From assembly GCF_001375535.1 (NCBI RefSeq), contig NZ_LN831197.1, positions 4,479,155 to 4,543,154 of the forward strand: DNA of 64,000 bases, in the 5' to 3' direction. The translations under genes and the position numbers were made by a program. The DNA comes from Bacillus niameyensis (GTDB lineage: Bacteria > Bacillota > Bacilli > Bacillales > Bacillaceae_C). Below, in pieces: positions 50,116 through 59,529 of this stretch. How positions within the stretch are numbered: position 1 is the first letter of the stretch; the number at the start of each line of letters is the position of its first letter. The notes under the pieces are model-generated. The model saw nothing but the letters and a program-made list of their open reading frames with translations. It ran no database searches and was not told where the DNA came from.

Positions 50116-50892
50116 TTAGTTTGAAGGATTACCCATCGTCACATACATTGCTGCTTGCTTGTTGATCGTTTGATGAATGATGGCAAGCAATCGTACCGCA
50201 AGATCAGCTTTAGTATTCAATCGATATCCGCCACGCACTCGATCGACAAAACCTAGTTCGATACATTCCGTGATGACATCGTCGAAGTTGCTCGCATCTG
50301 GAAAGCGAGATTGTAGTATCCTTTCATTTACCGCCTCATCCGGTTTCAAATCATTCATGTCCTGTAAAAGGGCTAACAAGACTGGCAATATCCCATCAGG
50401 TAGAAGGGTAAGTGGGAAATCAGTACCTTTTTGTATCGTTTCAATGGCCTCATCCAGAAACTCAGTCGTTGCAATGCAGATTAGACGATCCTTCGCCCAT
50501 AGTCCGATTCCAGTTGGACCGAGATGAACGTGTACATACGGTGAAGGTTCGTGTGATCCAAGCGGTGCTGGGGATGGGCTTGCCACTTCAGATAATGTAA
50601 TGATTTCGCTTAGAAAACTTATTTTTTCTTCTGCTGACATTTGCATCAAAGCTTCATGAATCTGCGGGAACAAGGACTCCAGATTTCCCGTCCGTCCCAA
50701 TAAATAATCAGTCGTACAATGAAAAATATTCGCCAACTCAACGATGATAGCTAAGTCAGGTAGAGAGTCACCCTTTTCCCATTTTGATACAGCTTGTGCG
50801 GAAACCGATACTTTTTTTCCAAGCTCTTCTTGAGTCATGTTATGAGCTCGTCGTTGTTTTGCAATTTTTACACCAATATTTTCCAGTTCCAC
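50116..50892 (-). CDS. XRE family transcriptional regulator with unknown C-terminal domain
   Basis: A 258-residue regulator. Residues 5-60 are a classical HTH_XRE domain (IAKQRRAHNMTQEELGKKVS; AQAVSKWEKGDSLPDLAIIV). The remaining 190 residues (YVHVHLGPTGIGLWAKDRLI, then a winged-helix-like FDDVITECIELGFVDRVRGG) look like a ligand- or partner-binding part. Start is GTG, 8-10 bp after GGAGGTG on the minus strand. It could be an autoregulator; no paired gene is evident. Confidence 0.82.
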   Translation of the reverse strand: MELENIGVKIAKQRRAHNMTQEELGKKVSVSAQAVSKWEKGDSLPDLAIIVELANIFHCTTDYLLGRTGNLESLFPQIHEALMQMSAEEKISFLSEIITLSEVASPSPAPLGSHEPSPYVHVHLGPTGIGLWAKDRLICIATTEFLDEAIETIQKGTDFPLTLLPDGILPVLLALLQDMNDLKPDEAVNERILQSRFPDASNFDDVITECIELGFVDRVRGGYRLNTKADLAVRLLAIIHQTINKQAAMYVTMGNPSN

Positions 50893-51061
50893 CCAATGAA
50901 CACCTCCATGAAATAATTACCTCATTTTTACAATAACGTGTTTTCTGCTTTTTTGGTATGGAGGCGTTCTTGAGTTTTCAACGGCTGGTTGATTTTTTGA
51001 AATATTAGTTGAATCATAGAGAAGTTTACATTGAATTATAATGAATTTTTGCAACTTGCTA

Positions 51062-51114
51062 AACTGTAAGACCACGTGAAGCTAAGAATTGTAAGTGGCG
51101 GGACTGACAGTAAA
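51062..51114. repeat. Shorter copy of palindromic element A
   Basis: ACTGTAAGACC opens and AAGAATTGTAAGTGG followed by GGGAC..ACAGT closes the element. These are the same blocks as at 13281-13345, but one hairpin arm has been lost. A possible small mobile or REP-type repeat. Confidence 0.5.
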
Positions 51115-51154
51115 TCTTTCAGGCATGCAATTGATTCACGCATAATAGCCTATG

Positions 51155-51913
51155 TTAAAACACTAGTAAACATGCGGCTACAATTGGAGTACCAATCATA
51201 CCAAATTTTAATAGCTTTTGTGGCGCTCTCTTCGTGAATTTTGCTCCGATATAAGACCCACTCATTGTACCGATAAGAACGGTGAATAATAATGCGAGAT
51301 CTAGGCTTTCCGCCCAGAAATACCCGGCTCCTCCCGCTGCGGCAATGGGCAAAATAATCAGCATCGATGTCCCGGCAGCCATCCTCATCGGTAATCCAAG
51401 CAATAGCATTAATCCTACTTGAATAAACGGTGTCGAACCAATTCCAAATGTTCCAGATAGGAAACCAGTTACGATTCCAAGCAGAATAACCATACTCCAA
51501 TATTTAATTGAATTTTGCTCCAATTGCCGATCATCGTCTGAAGAGAGTACTAGTTTTAAAAATAAGGCAACACTCGATAATGCTAGCATTCCTGCAGTTA
51601 ACCAAACAATCGTTGATTCTGGTATAAAAAATGCTACTTTCGTTCCAAACCAAGCAGCAATAGCTCCAGTTATTCCGACGATGAGTCCACTTTTTATATC
51701 TGTATTCTTTTCGCGAATTTGACTGACGGTTCCAGACAAAGTTGTAAACATCATTGCCGCAAGTGCTGTTCCCATCGCTATATGGATCGGGTAATCAAAT
51801 AAAACGGTTAATATGGCAATCATAAAACCGGATCCGCCCGCGCCAATAAATCCGAGCAGCAATCCAGTTAATAGCATCACAAAAATCAATTCTATTGTTT
51901 CCAAATCTTCCAT
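51155..51913 (-). CDS. TauE/SafE (TSUP) family sulfite/anion exporter
   Basis: A 252-residue membrane protein with about eight hydrophobic segments. TSUP marks are present in both halves: GFIGAGGSGFMIAILT, LLGIVTGFLSGTFGIGSTPF, and GLPMRMAAGTSMLI. TSUP carriers export sulfite, organosulfonates or other anions. It is transcribed away from a LysR gene that starts 122 bp off, so the LysR protein most likely controls it. The exact substrate is not known. Start ATG, RBS AAGGAGATGG. Confidence 0.85.
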   Translation of the reverse strand: MEDLETIELIFVMLLTGLLLGFIGAGGSGFMIAILTVLFDYPIHIAMGTALAAMMFTTLSGTVSQIREKNTDIKSGLIVGITGAIAAWFGTKVAFFIPESTIVWLTAGMLALSSVALFLKLVLSSDDDRQLEQNSIKYWSMVILLGIVTGFLSGTFGIGSTPFIQVGLMLLLGLPMRMAAGTSMLIILPIAAAGGAGYFWAESLDLALLFTVLIGTMSGSYIGAKFTKRAPQKLLKFGMIGTPIVAACLLVF

Positions 51914-52035
51914 CTCCTTAAATCCACAACCTCTTTTTCTATCTATTCTAATATTAATTTGAACTAGTTATATTGTCTAATGTATTATTTAGATAGAATC
52001 TATGCAATAAATGCATGAGAAGGAGTTGTTCGGTT

Positions 52036-52926
52036 TTGGAATGGCAGCAATTGGAATATTTTCAAACCGTTGCGGAAGTTCAACATTTTACACGGGCTGC
52101 GGAAATGCTCTCTATTTCACAACCTGCGTTAAGCCGCTCCATCGCAAAATTAGAGGCAGAACTCGGTGTTCCTCTGTTTGATCGTCAAGGCAGGAGTGTT
52201 CGTCTCAACCGTTTTGGCGAGCGATTTCAAATTCGGGTGAATCGTGCCTTGAAGGAAATACAAGATGGTAAAGAAGAACTTAAACATCGTTTGCATCCGG
52301 ATTATGGAGTAGTAGCTCTTTCCTTTTTGAAATCTCTCGGAATTTCAGTCGTCCCAAAGATGTTAAATGAATTCATACAAGAAGCCCCGCAAATAAGGTT
52401 TCAATTATATCAACAAGCAACAAAAGTGATGTTGGATCAGTTAGAGAATGGTGAGATTGATTTTGCACTATCATCGATGACAGAATCGAGAACAATGATT
52501 CAGTGGCAGTATTTATGGGAAGAGGAAATTTTTGTATATGTTCCTTCTAATCATCGACTTGCTAAGAAAGGTGAAGTACAAATACGAGAATTAGAGGGAG
52601 AAGGATTTATTGCCATAAAGGAAGGATACGGATTACGAACTATATCCGATCGCCTATTCCAACAAGCAGGGGTAACACCAAACATTTTATTTGAAGGAGA
52701 TGAAGTGGTCACAATACTTGGCTTCATAAACGCTGGGCTAGGGATTTCGCTCTTACCAGATATTTCAAAATTGGATCAAAGTAATATTGTTCGGCTTCGA
52801 ATTATCGATTCTGGAAGCCGAAGAAAAATTGGTCTAGCCTGGAAGGCCGGTGCTTATTTGTCACCACCGGCAGAACGGTTTCGGACATTTCTTTACGAAA
52901 AATATATGAAAGACAAAGAATCATAG
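52036..52926 (+). CDS. LysR family transcriptional regulator
   Basis: A 296-residue regulator. Residues 1-60 form the winged-helix domain (MEWQQLEYFQTVAEVQHFTR; AAEMLSISQPALSRSIAKLE), followed by the effector domain (YGVVALSFLKSLGISVVPKM; LWEEEIFVYVPSNHRLAK; GFINAGLGISLLPDIS). The start TTG at 52036 fits AAGGAG and the usual LysR beginning; the ATG seven codons upstream would overlap the ribosome site. Divergent from the TSUP exporter gene, which is its probable target. Confidence 0.9.
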   Translation: MEWQQLEYFQTVAEVQHFTRAAEMLSISQPALSRSIAKLEAELGVPLFDRQGRSVRLNRFGERFQIRVNRALKEIQDGKEELKHRLHPDYGVVALSFLKSLGISVVPKMLNEFIQEAPQIRFQLYQQATKVMLDQLENGEIDFALSSMTESRTMIQWQYLWEEEIFVYVPSNHRLAKKGEVQIRELEGEGFIAIKEGYGLRTISDRLFQQAGVTPNILFEGDEVVTILGFINAGLGISLLPDISKLDQSNIVRLRIIDSGSRRKIGLAWKAGAYLSPPAERFRTFLYEKYMKDKES

Positions 52927-52931
52927 GGTTA

Positions 52932-52986
52932 AACAACAGCTTAGAAGCCTTCCTTTTCAAATCAAGCAAGGCTTCTAAGCTGTTGT
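52932..52986. terminator. Bidirectional hairpin between LysR and esterase genes
   Basis: A 19-bp near-perfect stem, AACAACAGCTTAGAAGCCTT with AAGGCTTCTAAGCTGTTGT, lies between convergent genes. No strong T tract, but the stem is very stable. Confidence 0.7.
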
Positions 52987-53025
52987 CTGGCAACTTCTCA
53001 TAACAAAACAATTTTACGGAACATA

Positions 53026-53802
53026 TTATTCTTTCATAACTTGTTGAAACAACCAGTCTATCATTTCTTGATTCTCATAAGCAGGTACCCATGAGCCATG
53101 ATCAAAGCGTTCGATCGCTGAATATTCAGTGTAAATTGGTTTGCCGCCTGCGTTTTCAATACTTTTAATGATACGACGAGAATATTCGACGGGGATAATA
53201 CCATCATCTTCTGCGTGGAAATTCCAAATAGGCTTGTCTTTTAATAATACCGCCTTTTCTGGATCGCCCCCACCAGCAATCGGAATCATAGCGGCAAATA
53301 AATCCGGGTATAGTATGTTTAAATTATATGTTCCGAAGCCGCCTTGAGATAAACCAGTTATATATAAGCGCTTTCGATCTATAGTATAGTTTTCTATTAC
53401 TGTTTCGAGTATTTCATGAGCTAATAAAAGGTCATCACTTACGTCAAAGACGCGACTTAAATTAATCATTTTCCCATTTTTCACATCTCTTGTAAGCCCG
53501 AAGCCGCCGTTTACATCATCACGTGCCTGTGGCGCTAATACAAAAGTTGGGTGTTTCGCTTGGTTTTCGCGAATTGCCCAGATGATTGCACCATTATTTG
53601 TCGTCAGGTGTTTAAGATTATCATCCCCACGTTCTCCCCCGCCATGTAAAAACATTATGAGTGGGTATGAGAAGTTTGGATCGTAATTTTCAGGTACATA
53701 TAAACGATACGGCATCGATTTATAAGTGAAAGGCAAAAACTTTTCTATAATCGCTTCTCTTGATTCAACAGCAAAACGCGAAGATGTCATTTCACTATTC
53801 AC
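53026..53802 (-). CDS. Alpha/beta-hydrolase esterase (CE1/feruloyl-esterase-like)
   Basis: A 258-residue cytoplasmic esterase. HGGG (53-56) makes the oxyanion site; the triad is Ser152 in GLSQGG, Asp199 or Asp200 in HAEDDGIIP, and His235 in FDHGSW. This pattern is close to the CE1/phospholipase-carboxylesterase families that deacylate sugars or phenolic esters. The neighbouring fucosidase gene suggests carbohydrate substrates. ATG with AGAGGTG. Two other in-frame ATGs nearby are possible. Confidence 0.8.
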   Translation of the reverse strand: MNSEMTSSRFAVESREAIIEKFLPFTYKSMPYRLYVPENYDPNFSYPLIMFLHGGGERGDDNLKHLTTNNGAIIWAIRENQAKHPTFVLAPQARDDVNGGFGLTRDVKNGKMINLSRVFDVSDDLLLAHEILETVIENYTIDRKRLYITGLSQGGFGTYNLNILYPDLFAAMIPIAGGGDPEKAVLLKDKPIWNFHAEDDGIIPVEYSRRIIKSIENAGGKPIYTEYSAIERFDHGSWVPAYENQEMIDWLFQQVMKE

Positions 53803-53915
53803 CTCTTTTCGTGCTTTATTAGTAGTTTTTCTCTTTTACTTCATTTTACTATGTTTCTAGAATTATCTTAATTTATTCATCTATAAACATCCAATACATA
53901 ATTTTAATTGGATTC

Positions 53916-54153
53916 ATGCATGTAAGTTATTATTTTCAAACCGGTAATTACTTAAAACTAAGTCGTGTCGGTGGAGATCGTTGGTACTTGCCTCTAGTCC
54001 TAGGCAAGCAGATAAAGGGTGTAAACATCTACGAGTAAAATATATGTTAGAGGCTGATAAGTGGATGAAACACCAATTATGGCTGTAATTCAAAAATATA
54101 TTTCCGAAAATTCTTATTTGAGATTAGTAGATTTTCCATTCGTGATGAATTAA
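53916..54153 (+). pseudogene. Frameshifted gene remnant upstream of the fucosidase gene
   Basis: Three overlapping frames read like one protein: MHVSYYFQTGNYLKLSRVGG with DRWYLPLVLGKQIKG, then KHLRVKYMLEADKW, then TPIMAVIQKYISENSYLRLV ending DFPFVMN. At least two frameshifts separate them and no ribosome site is seen. The family is not identified. The rest of the 53803-54305 stretch holds only AT-rich leader and the cre site. Confidence 0.4.
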
Positions 54154-54225
54154 AGTGTAGTTAGGAAATAAAAGGGAGGTTTTATAAGATTAGCGAGCAA
54201 GCTGAAAATTAGCGCTCATAAAAAA

Positions 54226-54240
54226 ATGAAAACGTTGCCT
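54226..54240 (+). promoter_or_regulatory. Putative CcpA cre site upstream of the fucosidase gene
   Basis: ATGAAAACGTTGCCT matches every fixed position of the WTGNAANCGNWNNCW cre consensus. It lies 66 bp before the start of the GH29 gene, where CcpA could repress transcription when preferred sugars are present. Confidence 0.6.
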
Positions 54241-54305
54241 TGAAGTAGAATTGGTTACTATGGTTTACTAATTTCTCAATGACTAAAGAAGGAGTTAACC
54301 TAACG

Positions 54306-57155
54306 ATGGTATTAAAGACTATGAATGAAACAAGTATAGAATTGCTAAATATTGGGTTCGGAGGAGCCTTTTCGACAAATACAGGTTACACGAATGCAAC
54401 GGGAGAAGTTATGGACGGATCTATTTTGCGTCGTACAGGAACCGAGGAAATCGATGTAAATCGTGGAGTGATTCTGCACGGGAACTTAAACGGAATTGAT
54501 TTTCATCCGCGTGAGTCGCTTGGTGCTGAAACAATTGATCGCGCTTTATTGATTAAAACGACATTCAGACCGAGCTCTGATCAAAAGACATTCAATACGG
54601 TGATATCTGTTGGTGGATGTTTGTATGTAAGATATACTTCAGCAACGAGCCTTGAGTATGGGTTTGATGTAAAGGAAAATGGCAACTGGACTGCATATTC
54701 GAACAGTATAAAAGCGCCTGAGGCAAATGAGGATCATGCGATCGTACTAATCTATGAACCTACTGAAAATGGAGCAAAATTACGGGTGCTTTTAAATGAT
54801 GTGGAGCTTCCTGCTATTATTTCTGATATTGGGAAAGCAAGTAAGGTAGAAAATGCGATCGGTTTCGGAAATGACGTACATGGATCAGGTCTTGATCGCG
54901 GGGTTAATGGCTCATTCTCAGAGGTTGCTGCTACAATCTTTGAAGGCTCATTTGCCGCTATCTCTAGCATTGAGAGAGGTTTATCATCATCTTGGGGAGG
55001 CAGTGTAGAGGGGACGAACTATTTACCTGCAGAAGATGAACTCGTTCAAGGAAAATTGGAAATACACGGTGGCAAAATTTCCGATTTGAGCATGAATATG
55101 GGTGGGAATGAATCCTACATCGAATACGCTCCTACTAAAACGATTGTTGAAGATGAAGAGATTAAAGAGGATGCCATCGTTGAAATTGTTGCTGCTTCAT
55201 CCTTTGTTAAAGAAGGAGCAGTACTGATCGATTTGGCAGGTGCAGTTACACTTCGTCGCTCATTGGCAGATGAAGCCATTGATGTCATCGTGGATAATCA
55301 AGTACATTCGACGATCGATATAACTGGAAAACTAGCCGGTGAATACTTCCATCTTACCCTTTTATATCAAACTATTGGAGATAATCAGGCAAACATCAGT
55401 TTATTATGGGGCGAAGAACAACTCGGAGAAACGATCACTTTGGCTAAACGACCAATGGCTAATCGCAAAACTGTTGTTTTTGCTGGCGATGTCTCAAAGC
55501 AAGGTAAAAATCTAGCAGGTAAGGTGTTTGGAATTGCATTTGCTATTCTAAGAGGAAACTTCGATGTTAAATATTTAGCATTGCGTGGCGGCCCTAGTGT
55601 CCTTCCGACTGATCTTAAACCTGGCTATCGTATTCCGATTCAAGCAAATGAGCGATCTGCATCATTGGCAGCTAAAGCTTCACTCGTCCGTCCACAGCCT
55701 AAGCAAGTTACTTGGCAACAGTATGAGCAAACGGCATTTTTACATTATGGCATCAATACGTACTATGGTGTGGAGTGGGGTAATTTTAATGAGGATCCAA
55801 ACATGTTTCAACCGACCGAGCTTGATACAGATCAATGGGCACGTACATTAAGAGATAGTGGTTTTAAGCTCGCGATTCTAACGGTTAAGCATCATGATGG
55901 ATTCGTCTTGTATCCAACTCGTTATACGAACTTTAGTGTTGCGAGCAGTACTTGGCGAGATGGTACCGGTAACGTCCTTCGCGAGTTTGTTAACTCAATG
56001 CGCAAATATGGGATAAAAATCGGTGTGTATCTCTCGCCAGCTGACCATGGTGCTTTTACGGATGGCGTCTTCGCGAATGGAAGTCCACGGATAGAACGGA
56101 CAATCCCGACATTGGTAGAGGGAGACGACCGTGTAGGGGATTCTAGTTTGGCGCAATTTACATTAAACGCAACTGATTATGGGGAAATGCTATTAAATCA
56201 GTTATATGAAGTGTTAACGGAATATGGTCAGATTGATGAAGTTTGGTTTGATGGTGCACAGGGACATATCCCGGGAGATACGAAAGAACATTATGATTGG
56301 GATAGTTTCTATGAACTAATCTATGCTCTTCAGCCACAAGCTGTGATAGCGATAACAGGGAATGATGTTCGTTGGGTTGGGAACGAGTCAGGTTGGGCAA
56401 GAGAAGATGAATGGAGTGTTCTTGCTGTTGACACTGCTGATAATGGAAGCCAATTTTACTATCCAGAGTACAGATCTCCAGACGTTGGAAGTAGAAAAGC
56501 GCTCTTGTCTGCAGCTAGAGAAGGAATGAAGTATTTGACATGGTGGCCAGCAGAAGTCGATGTAAGTATCCGTCAGGGCTGGTTCTATCATGACAACCAA
56601 CAACCTAAATCTATAGAGGAATTAAGAAATATTTACTATCAATCAGTCGCAAGAAACTCAGTACTTTTACTTAACATTCCACCTGACAAACGGGGGAAAC
56701 TTGCTGAAGTAGATGTTAAAAGACTAATAGAATGGCATGAAAGTATTAAGCGTGATTTTGCGATTAATCATGCTGTTAATGCGAAAATTAGTGCGGAGAA
56801 TGGAGCGGAGGGAGCAGACCCTTATACACTAATCGATGGTGTATATGAAAATTCTTGGCAGTCTGCTTCTATAGATCCAAGCAGCATAACAATCAGCCTT
56901 GAAAAAGCTGTAACTGTTGATAAGGTTGTCTTGCAAGAAAATATACATCACGGACAACAAGTAGAATCCTTCGCAATCGATATTCAAAAATCGGATGGAA
57001 GCTGGGAAGAAGTGATTTCGGCTGGAATGATTGGCTATAAAAGAATTGTTCTGCTTCCGAATGAAGTAACAGCTAAGGAATTTCGAGTTCGACTTTTACA
57101 ATCACGAGGTCCTGTCCATCTATCTGCAATTGGACTTTATCAAACGATGCCGTAA
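54306..57155 (+). CDS. GH29 alpha-L-fucosidase with N-terminal lectin-like domains and C-terminal CBM32-like domain
   Basis: A 949-residue enzyme without signal peptide. Residues 1-430 hold two concanavalin-like sandwich domains (VKENGNWTAYSNSIKAP; LLWGEEQLGETITL). The GH29 TIM barrel covers about 455-810: QYEQTAFLHYGINTYYGVEW, LTVKHHDGFVLYPTRYTNFS, and EVWFDGAQG, where the Asp at residue 649 is the nucleophile. The last 120 residues resemble an F5/8-type C (CBM32) domain (YENSWQSASIDPSSITISLE). GH29 enzymes cleave terminal alpha-L-fucose. The ATG at 54306 is 11 bp after AGGAG; an earlier in-frame ATG at 54279 would precede the ribosome site. A cre site lies upstream. Confidence 0.86.
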   Translation: MVLKTMNETSIELLNIGFGGAFSTNTGYTNATGEVMDGSILRRTGTEEIDVNRGVILHGNLNGIDFHPRESLGAETIDRALLIKTTFRPSSDQKTFNTVISVGGCLYVRYTSATSLEYGFDVKENGNWTAYSNSIKAPEANEDHAIVLIYEPTENGAKLRVLLNDVELPAIISDIGKASKVENAIGFGNDVHGSGLDRGVNGSFSEVAATIFEGSFAAISSIERGLSSSWGGSVEGTNYLPAEDELVQGKLEIHGGKISDLSMNMGGNESYIEYAPTKTIVEDEEIKEDAIVEIVAASSFVKEGAVLIDLAGAVTLRRSLADEAIDVIVDNQVHSTIDITGKLAGEYFHLTLLYQTIGDNQANISLLWGEEQLGETITLAKRPMANRKTVVFAGDVSKQGKNLAGKVFGIAFAILRGNFDVKYLALRGGPSVLPTDLKPGYRIPIQANERSASLAAKASLVRPQPKQVTWQQYEQTAFLHYGINTYYGVEWGNFNEDPNMFQPTELDTDQWARTLRDSGFKLAILTVKHHDGFVLYPTRYTNFSVASSTWRDGTGNVLREFVNSMRKYGIKIGVYLSPADHGAFTDGVFANGSPRIERTIPTLVEGDDRVGDSSLAQFTLNATDYGEMLLNQLYEVLTEYGQIDEVWFDGAQGHIPGDTKEHYDWDSFYELIYALQPQAVIAITGNDVRWVGNESGWAREDEWSVLAVDTADNGSQFYYPEYRSPDVGSRKALLSAAREGMKYLTWWPAEVDVSIRQGWFYHDNQQPKSIEELRNIYYQSVARNSVLLLNIPPDKRGKLAEVDVKRLIEWHESIKRDFAINHAVNAKISAENGAEGADPYTLIDGVYENSWQSASIDPSSITISLEKAVTVDKVVLQENIHHGQQVESFAIDIQKSDGSWEEVISAGMIGYKRIVLLPNEVTAKEFRVRLLQSRGPVHLSAIGLYQTMP

Positions 57156-57161
57156 TAAAGA

Positions 57162-57196
57162 AACACCACCTGCCTATGGATTTAGCAGGTGGTGTT
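57162..57196 (+). terminator. Terminator of the fucosidase gene
   Basis: AACACCACCTGC/GCAGGTGGTGTT, a perfect 12-bp stem; the following tract is only ATTTAT. Confidence 0.75.
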
Positions 57197-57292
57197 ATTT
57201 ATCTTCTTACTTTTTTACGAATACATATATGTAACCATTTTATAATAACAAACGTCAAAATGAATATGAGATATATAAAAGGGGGGGAAGCA

Positions 57293-58402
57293 ATGCAAAA
57301 AACGATAAAGATCGGTCTCTTATTTCTATTCCTTTTCACATTAGCTGCCTGCAATTCCGTTGAAAATAAAGAGAATGGTAGTAAGGTATTGGCAATCGAT
57401 ACTCCAAAACCTACTGTGAAAGGAGTCAAAGATGTAGATGTTGTGAATACTCATGGAAGTATTGAGGGACTGGAAAATATACAAAATTTTTATGACAACA
57501 TGCAAAAGGGTGTTTCTTCCGATTTGCGCATTGTTCACTATACAACCGAAGGAGATCCTATCATTTCGGATCTAACTTATGATGGGAATTCACTTGAAGT
57601 AAAATATGATACGACCCGCGACAATTTTGGGGCTGGGGGAATAACTACTAAACGTTGTACGGATCTAGTTGAGGAAGTGAATCTCGCCAACACTTCCTAC
57701 ATTGCAATCGGCTGTGACAATAAATCTTTTCAGATGGATGAGATTCTTACTATTGATTATAATATGCGGCAACAGGATCGATTCGAATTTAGACTAAATT
57801 ATGGTGATAATCTTGAAAATGAAGTGGCATCTAATACAAATATGCAACGCTCTGAGTCAAACCAATATAATTTGATCGAAGCGGAAAGTGTGCAGCAAGA
57901 AGTTTATAAGAAATTAGTGTTTGCCAATTATTTAGCTGAGAAGAATTTAGTGACGAAATGTGGCTCTGATGAAGCAAGAAAATATAATCTACTAGTTCAC
58001 ATAAATGGGGGACAGCGCGAATTCGAGTGGTCTGATTGTGATCAGAGCCGTGATGGTGCCAAGTTTACGGCAATTGCAGAATATATGATAGAGCAAGCGC
58101 AAAAAAATCAACAAGAACAGGAAGACATTATTGTCCAAGGTTATGTGCTGAAAATCAAGGATGATACATTGTTAATTGGTGAAGGCCTAACCATGTTTGA
58201 TTATGAGTGGCTAAAAGATGAAATGGAGGATATCGATTTTGATGCTTATATGATTGACTTTACAATGTTAGATGGTGTCCATACAGAAGATTTTCGTGAA
58301 GGCGATAAAATTGAAGCGACCATTGATGGGAAAATAACTAACTTCCAACCAGGGAAGGCGACTGTGAAGGAGATTAAGAAGTTGGATCTTCCGAATGGAT
58401 GA
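57293..58402 (+). CDS. DUF4362-DUF3221 fusion lipoprotein
   Basis: A 369-residue lipoprotein with signal peptide and lipobox LAAC (Cys20). Residues 45-150 match DUF4362 (VVNTHGSIEGLENIQNFYDN; LRIVHYTTEGDPI). The C-terminal 90 residues resemble DUF3221/YobA (IVQGYVLKIKDDTLLIGEGL; REGDKIEATIDGKI). These domains usually occur in separate small Bacillus lipoproteins. Their role is unknown; an anchored extracytoplasmic sensor or ligand binder is plausible. ATG behind AAAGGGGGGGAAG; the longer frame is excluded by the signal peptide. It begins soon after the fucosidase terminator. Confidence 0.78.
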   Translation: MQKTIKIGLLFLFLFTLAACNSVENKENGSKVLAIDTPKPTVKGVKDVDVVNTHGSIEGLENIQNFYDNMQKGVSSDLRIVHYTTEGDPIISDLTYDGNSLEVKYDTTRDNFGAGGITTKRCTDLVEEVNLANTSYIAIGCDNKSFQMDEILTIDYNMRQQDRFEFRLNYGDNLENEVASNTNMQRSESNQYNLIEAESVQQEVYKKLVFANYLAEKNLVTKCGSDEARKYNLLVHINGGQREFEWSDCDQSRDGAKFTAIAEYMIEQAQKNQQEQEDIIVQGYVLKIKDDTLLIGEGLTMFDYEWLKDEMEDIDFDAYMIDFTMLDGVHTEDFREGDKIEATIDGKITNFQPGKATVKEIKKLDLPNG

Positions 58403-58410
58403 TTAATAAG

Positions 58411-58446
58411 AGCCTCGAATCTTACAAAATGATTCGGGCTTTTTTA
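58411..58446 (+). terminator. Terminator of the lipoprotein gene
   Basis: AGCCTCGAATC/GATTCGGGCT with one G-T pair, followed by TTTTTT. Confidence 0.88.
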
Positions 58447-58657
58447 GTTTTGAGAGATGTATTTACAGATGCGTCTTTGGCAATCTCTATGCTTTTTTGA
58501 AAAGCGACAGGCAGTGCCACGCATATTAGGGAAAAGCTCCTTGTATTAGTACGTGGTTTTTATTGATACTGAAATGCTTTGGAAAATGGTATTCCTTCGT
58601 AACCTACTAAAAATCATGATAAACTCTATTCTAAGACAAACAGAAAGGGGTTTGCTC

Positions 58658-59416
58658 ATGGAAACGTTGAAAAAAGTTGGATCTTATAAATTAATTGCTC
58701 TTGATATGGATGGGACTCTATTAAATCATCAGCAAGAAATATCGGAAGCCAATCGAAAAGCCATTGCTGAAGCGATAGAAAAAGGTGTACATGTCGTACT
58801 CAGTACTGGACGTCATCTGAAATCCACTAAAAAGTATGCAGATTCTTTACAGCTTTCATCCTATCTTATTGTTGTTAATGGGGGTGAAATTTGGGATCCC
58901 TCTGGTAACTTGTTAGAAACAAACCGTCTTGAGGAGAATTATGTTCAATCGATGTGGGATTTGTGTAAACAACATAATGGTCGTTTTTGGGCGGTGACCT
59001 CAGATTCCGTATTTCATAATAGTATGCCGGAAAATATATCTGGTTTGGAATGGCTTAAATTTGGGTTTGATTTAGATGATCATGAGGTTAGGGAGTTGAT
59101 TTTAACTGAACTTAGAAAAAATAACCAATTGGAAATTAGCAATTCAAGTCCACTTAATATTGAAGTCAATGCATTAGGAATTAATAAGGCAAACGCATTA
59201 AAGAAGATTTGTAAGCTACTTGGCATTTCGATGGATGAAGTACTGGCGTGTGGAGATAGCCTCAATGATTTAGCCATGATTCAAGCAGCTGGCTGTGGCG
59301 TTGCGATGGGCAATGCACAATCTATAGTTAAAGAGGCGGCCGATTGGGTTACAGACACGAATGATGCTGATGGGGTAGCAAAAGCGATTCGCTATTGGGT
59401 TTTAAATGAGAAATGA
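58658..59416 (+). CDS. HAD-IIB (Cof-type) sugar-phosphate phosphatase
   Basis: A 252-residue cytoplasmic phosphatase. The nucleophile motif DMDGT (Asp16, Asp18) is at the N-terminus, STGRHLKST is motif II, and CGDSLNDLAMI gives motif IV. The Cof-type cap lies between. Members remove phosphate from sugar phosphates or flavin precursors; specificity cannot be read. ATG behind AAAGGGG; upstream frame codons lack a ribosome site. Transcribed alone. Confidence 0.85.
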   Translation: METLKKVGSYKLIALDMDGTLLNHQQEISEANRKAIAEAIEKGVHVVLSTGRHLKSTKKYADSLQLSSYLIVVNGGEIWDPSGNLLETNRLEENYVQSMWDLCKQHNGRFWAVTSDSVFHNSMPENISGLEWLKFGFDLDDHEVRELILTELRKNNQLEISNSSPLNIEVNALGINKANALKKICKLLGISMDEVLACGDSLNDLAMIQAAGCGVAMGNAQSIVKEAADWVTDTNDADGVAKAIRYWVLNEK

Positions 59417-59491
59417 GATTAATTTGAATGGCTAAAGGAAAGGTTTCGTTGTTATGCTTCGTCTGAACAGCGGATTAGATTGTACCAAAAG

Positions 59492-59518
59492 GCCTCCGGG
59501 GACTAGTTTAGCGGAGGC
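59492..59518 (-). terminator. Terminator of the 72-residue hypothetical gene
   Basis: GCCTCCG/CGGAGGC stem; on the minus strand a CCTTTTGG tract follows. It may also act on the HAD gene from the other side. Confidence 0.55.
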
Positions 59519-59529
59519 GGCGATTATGT

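Noticed and set aside
51150..51500. A second frame inside the TSUP gene
   Set aside because: It is a shadow of the exporter gene on the same strand, rich in rare residues, with no start signal.
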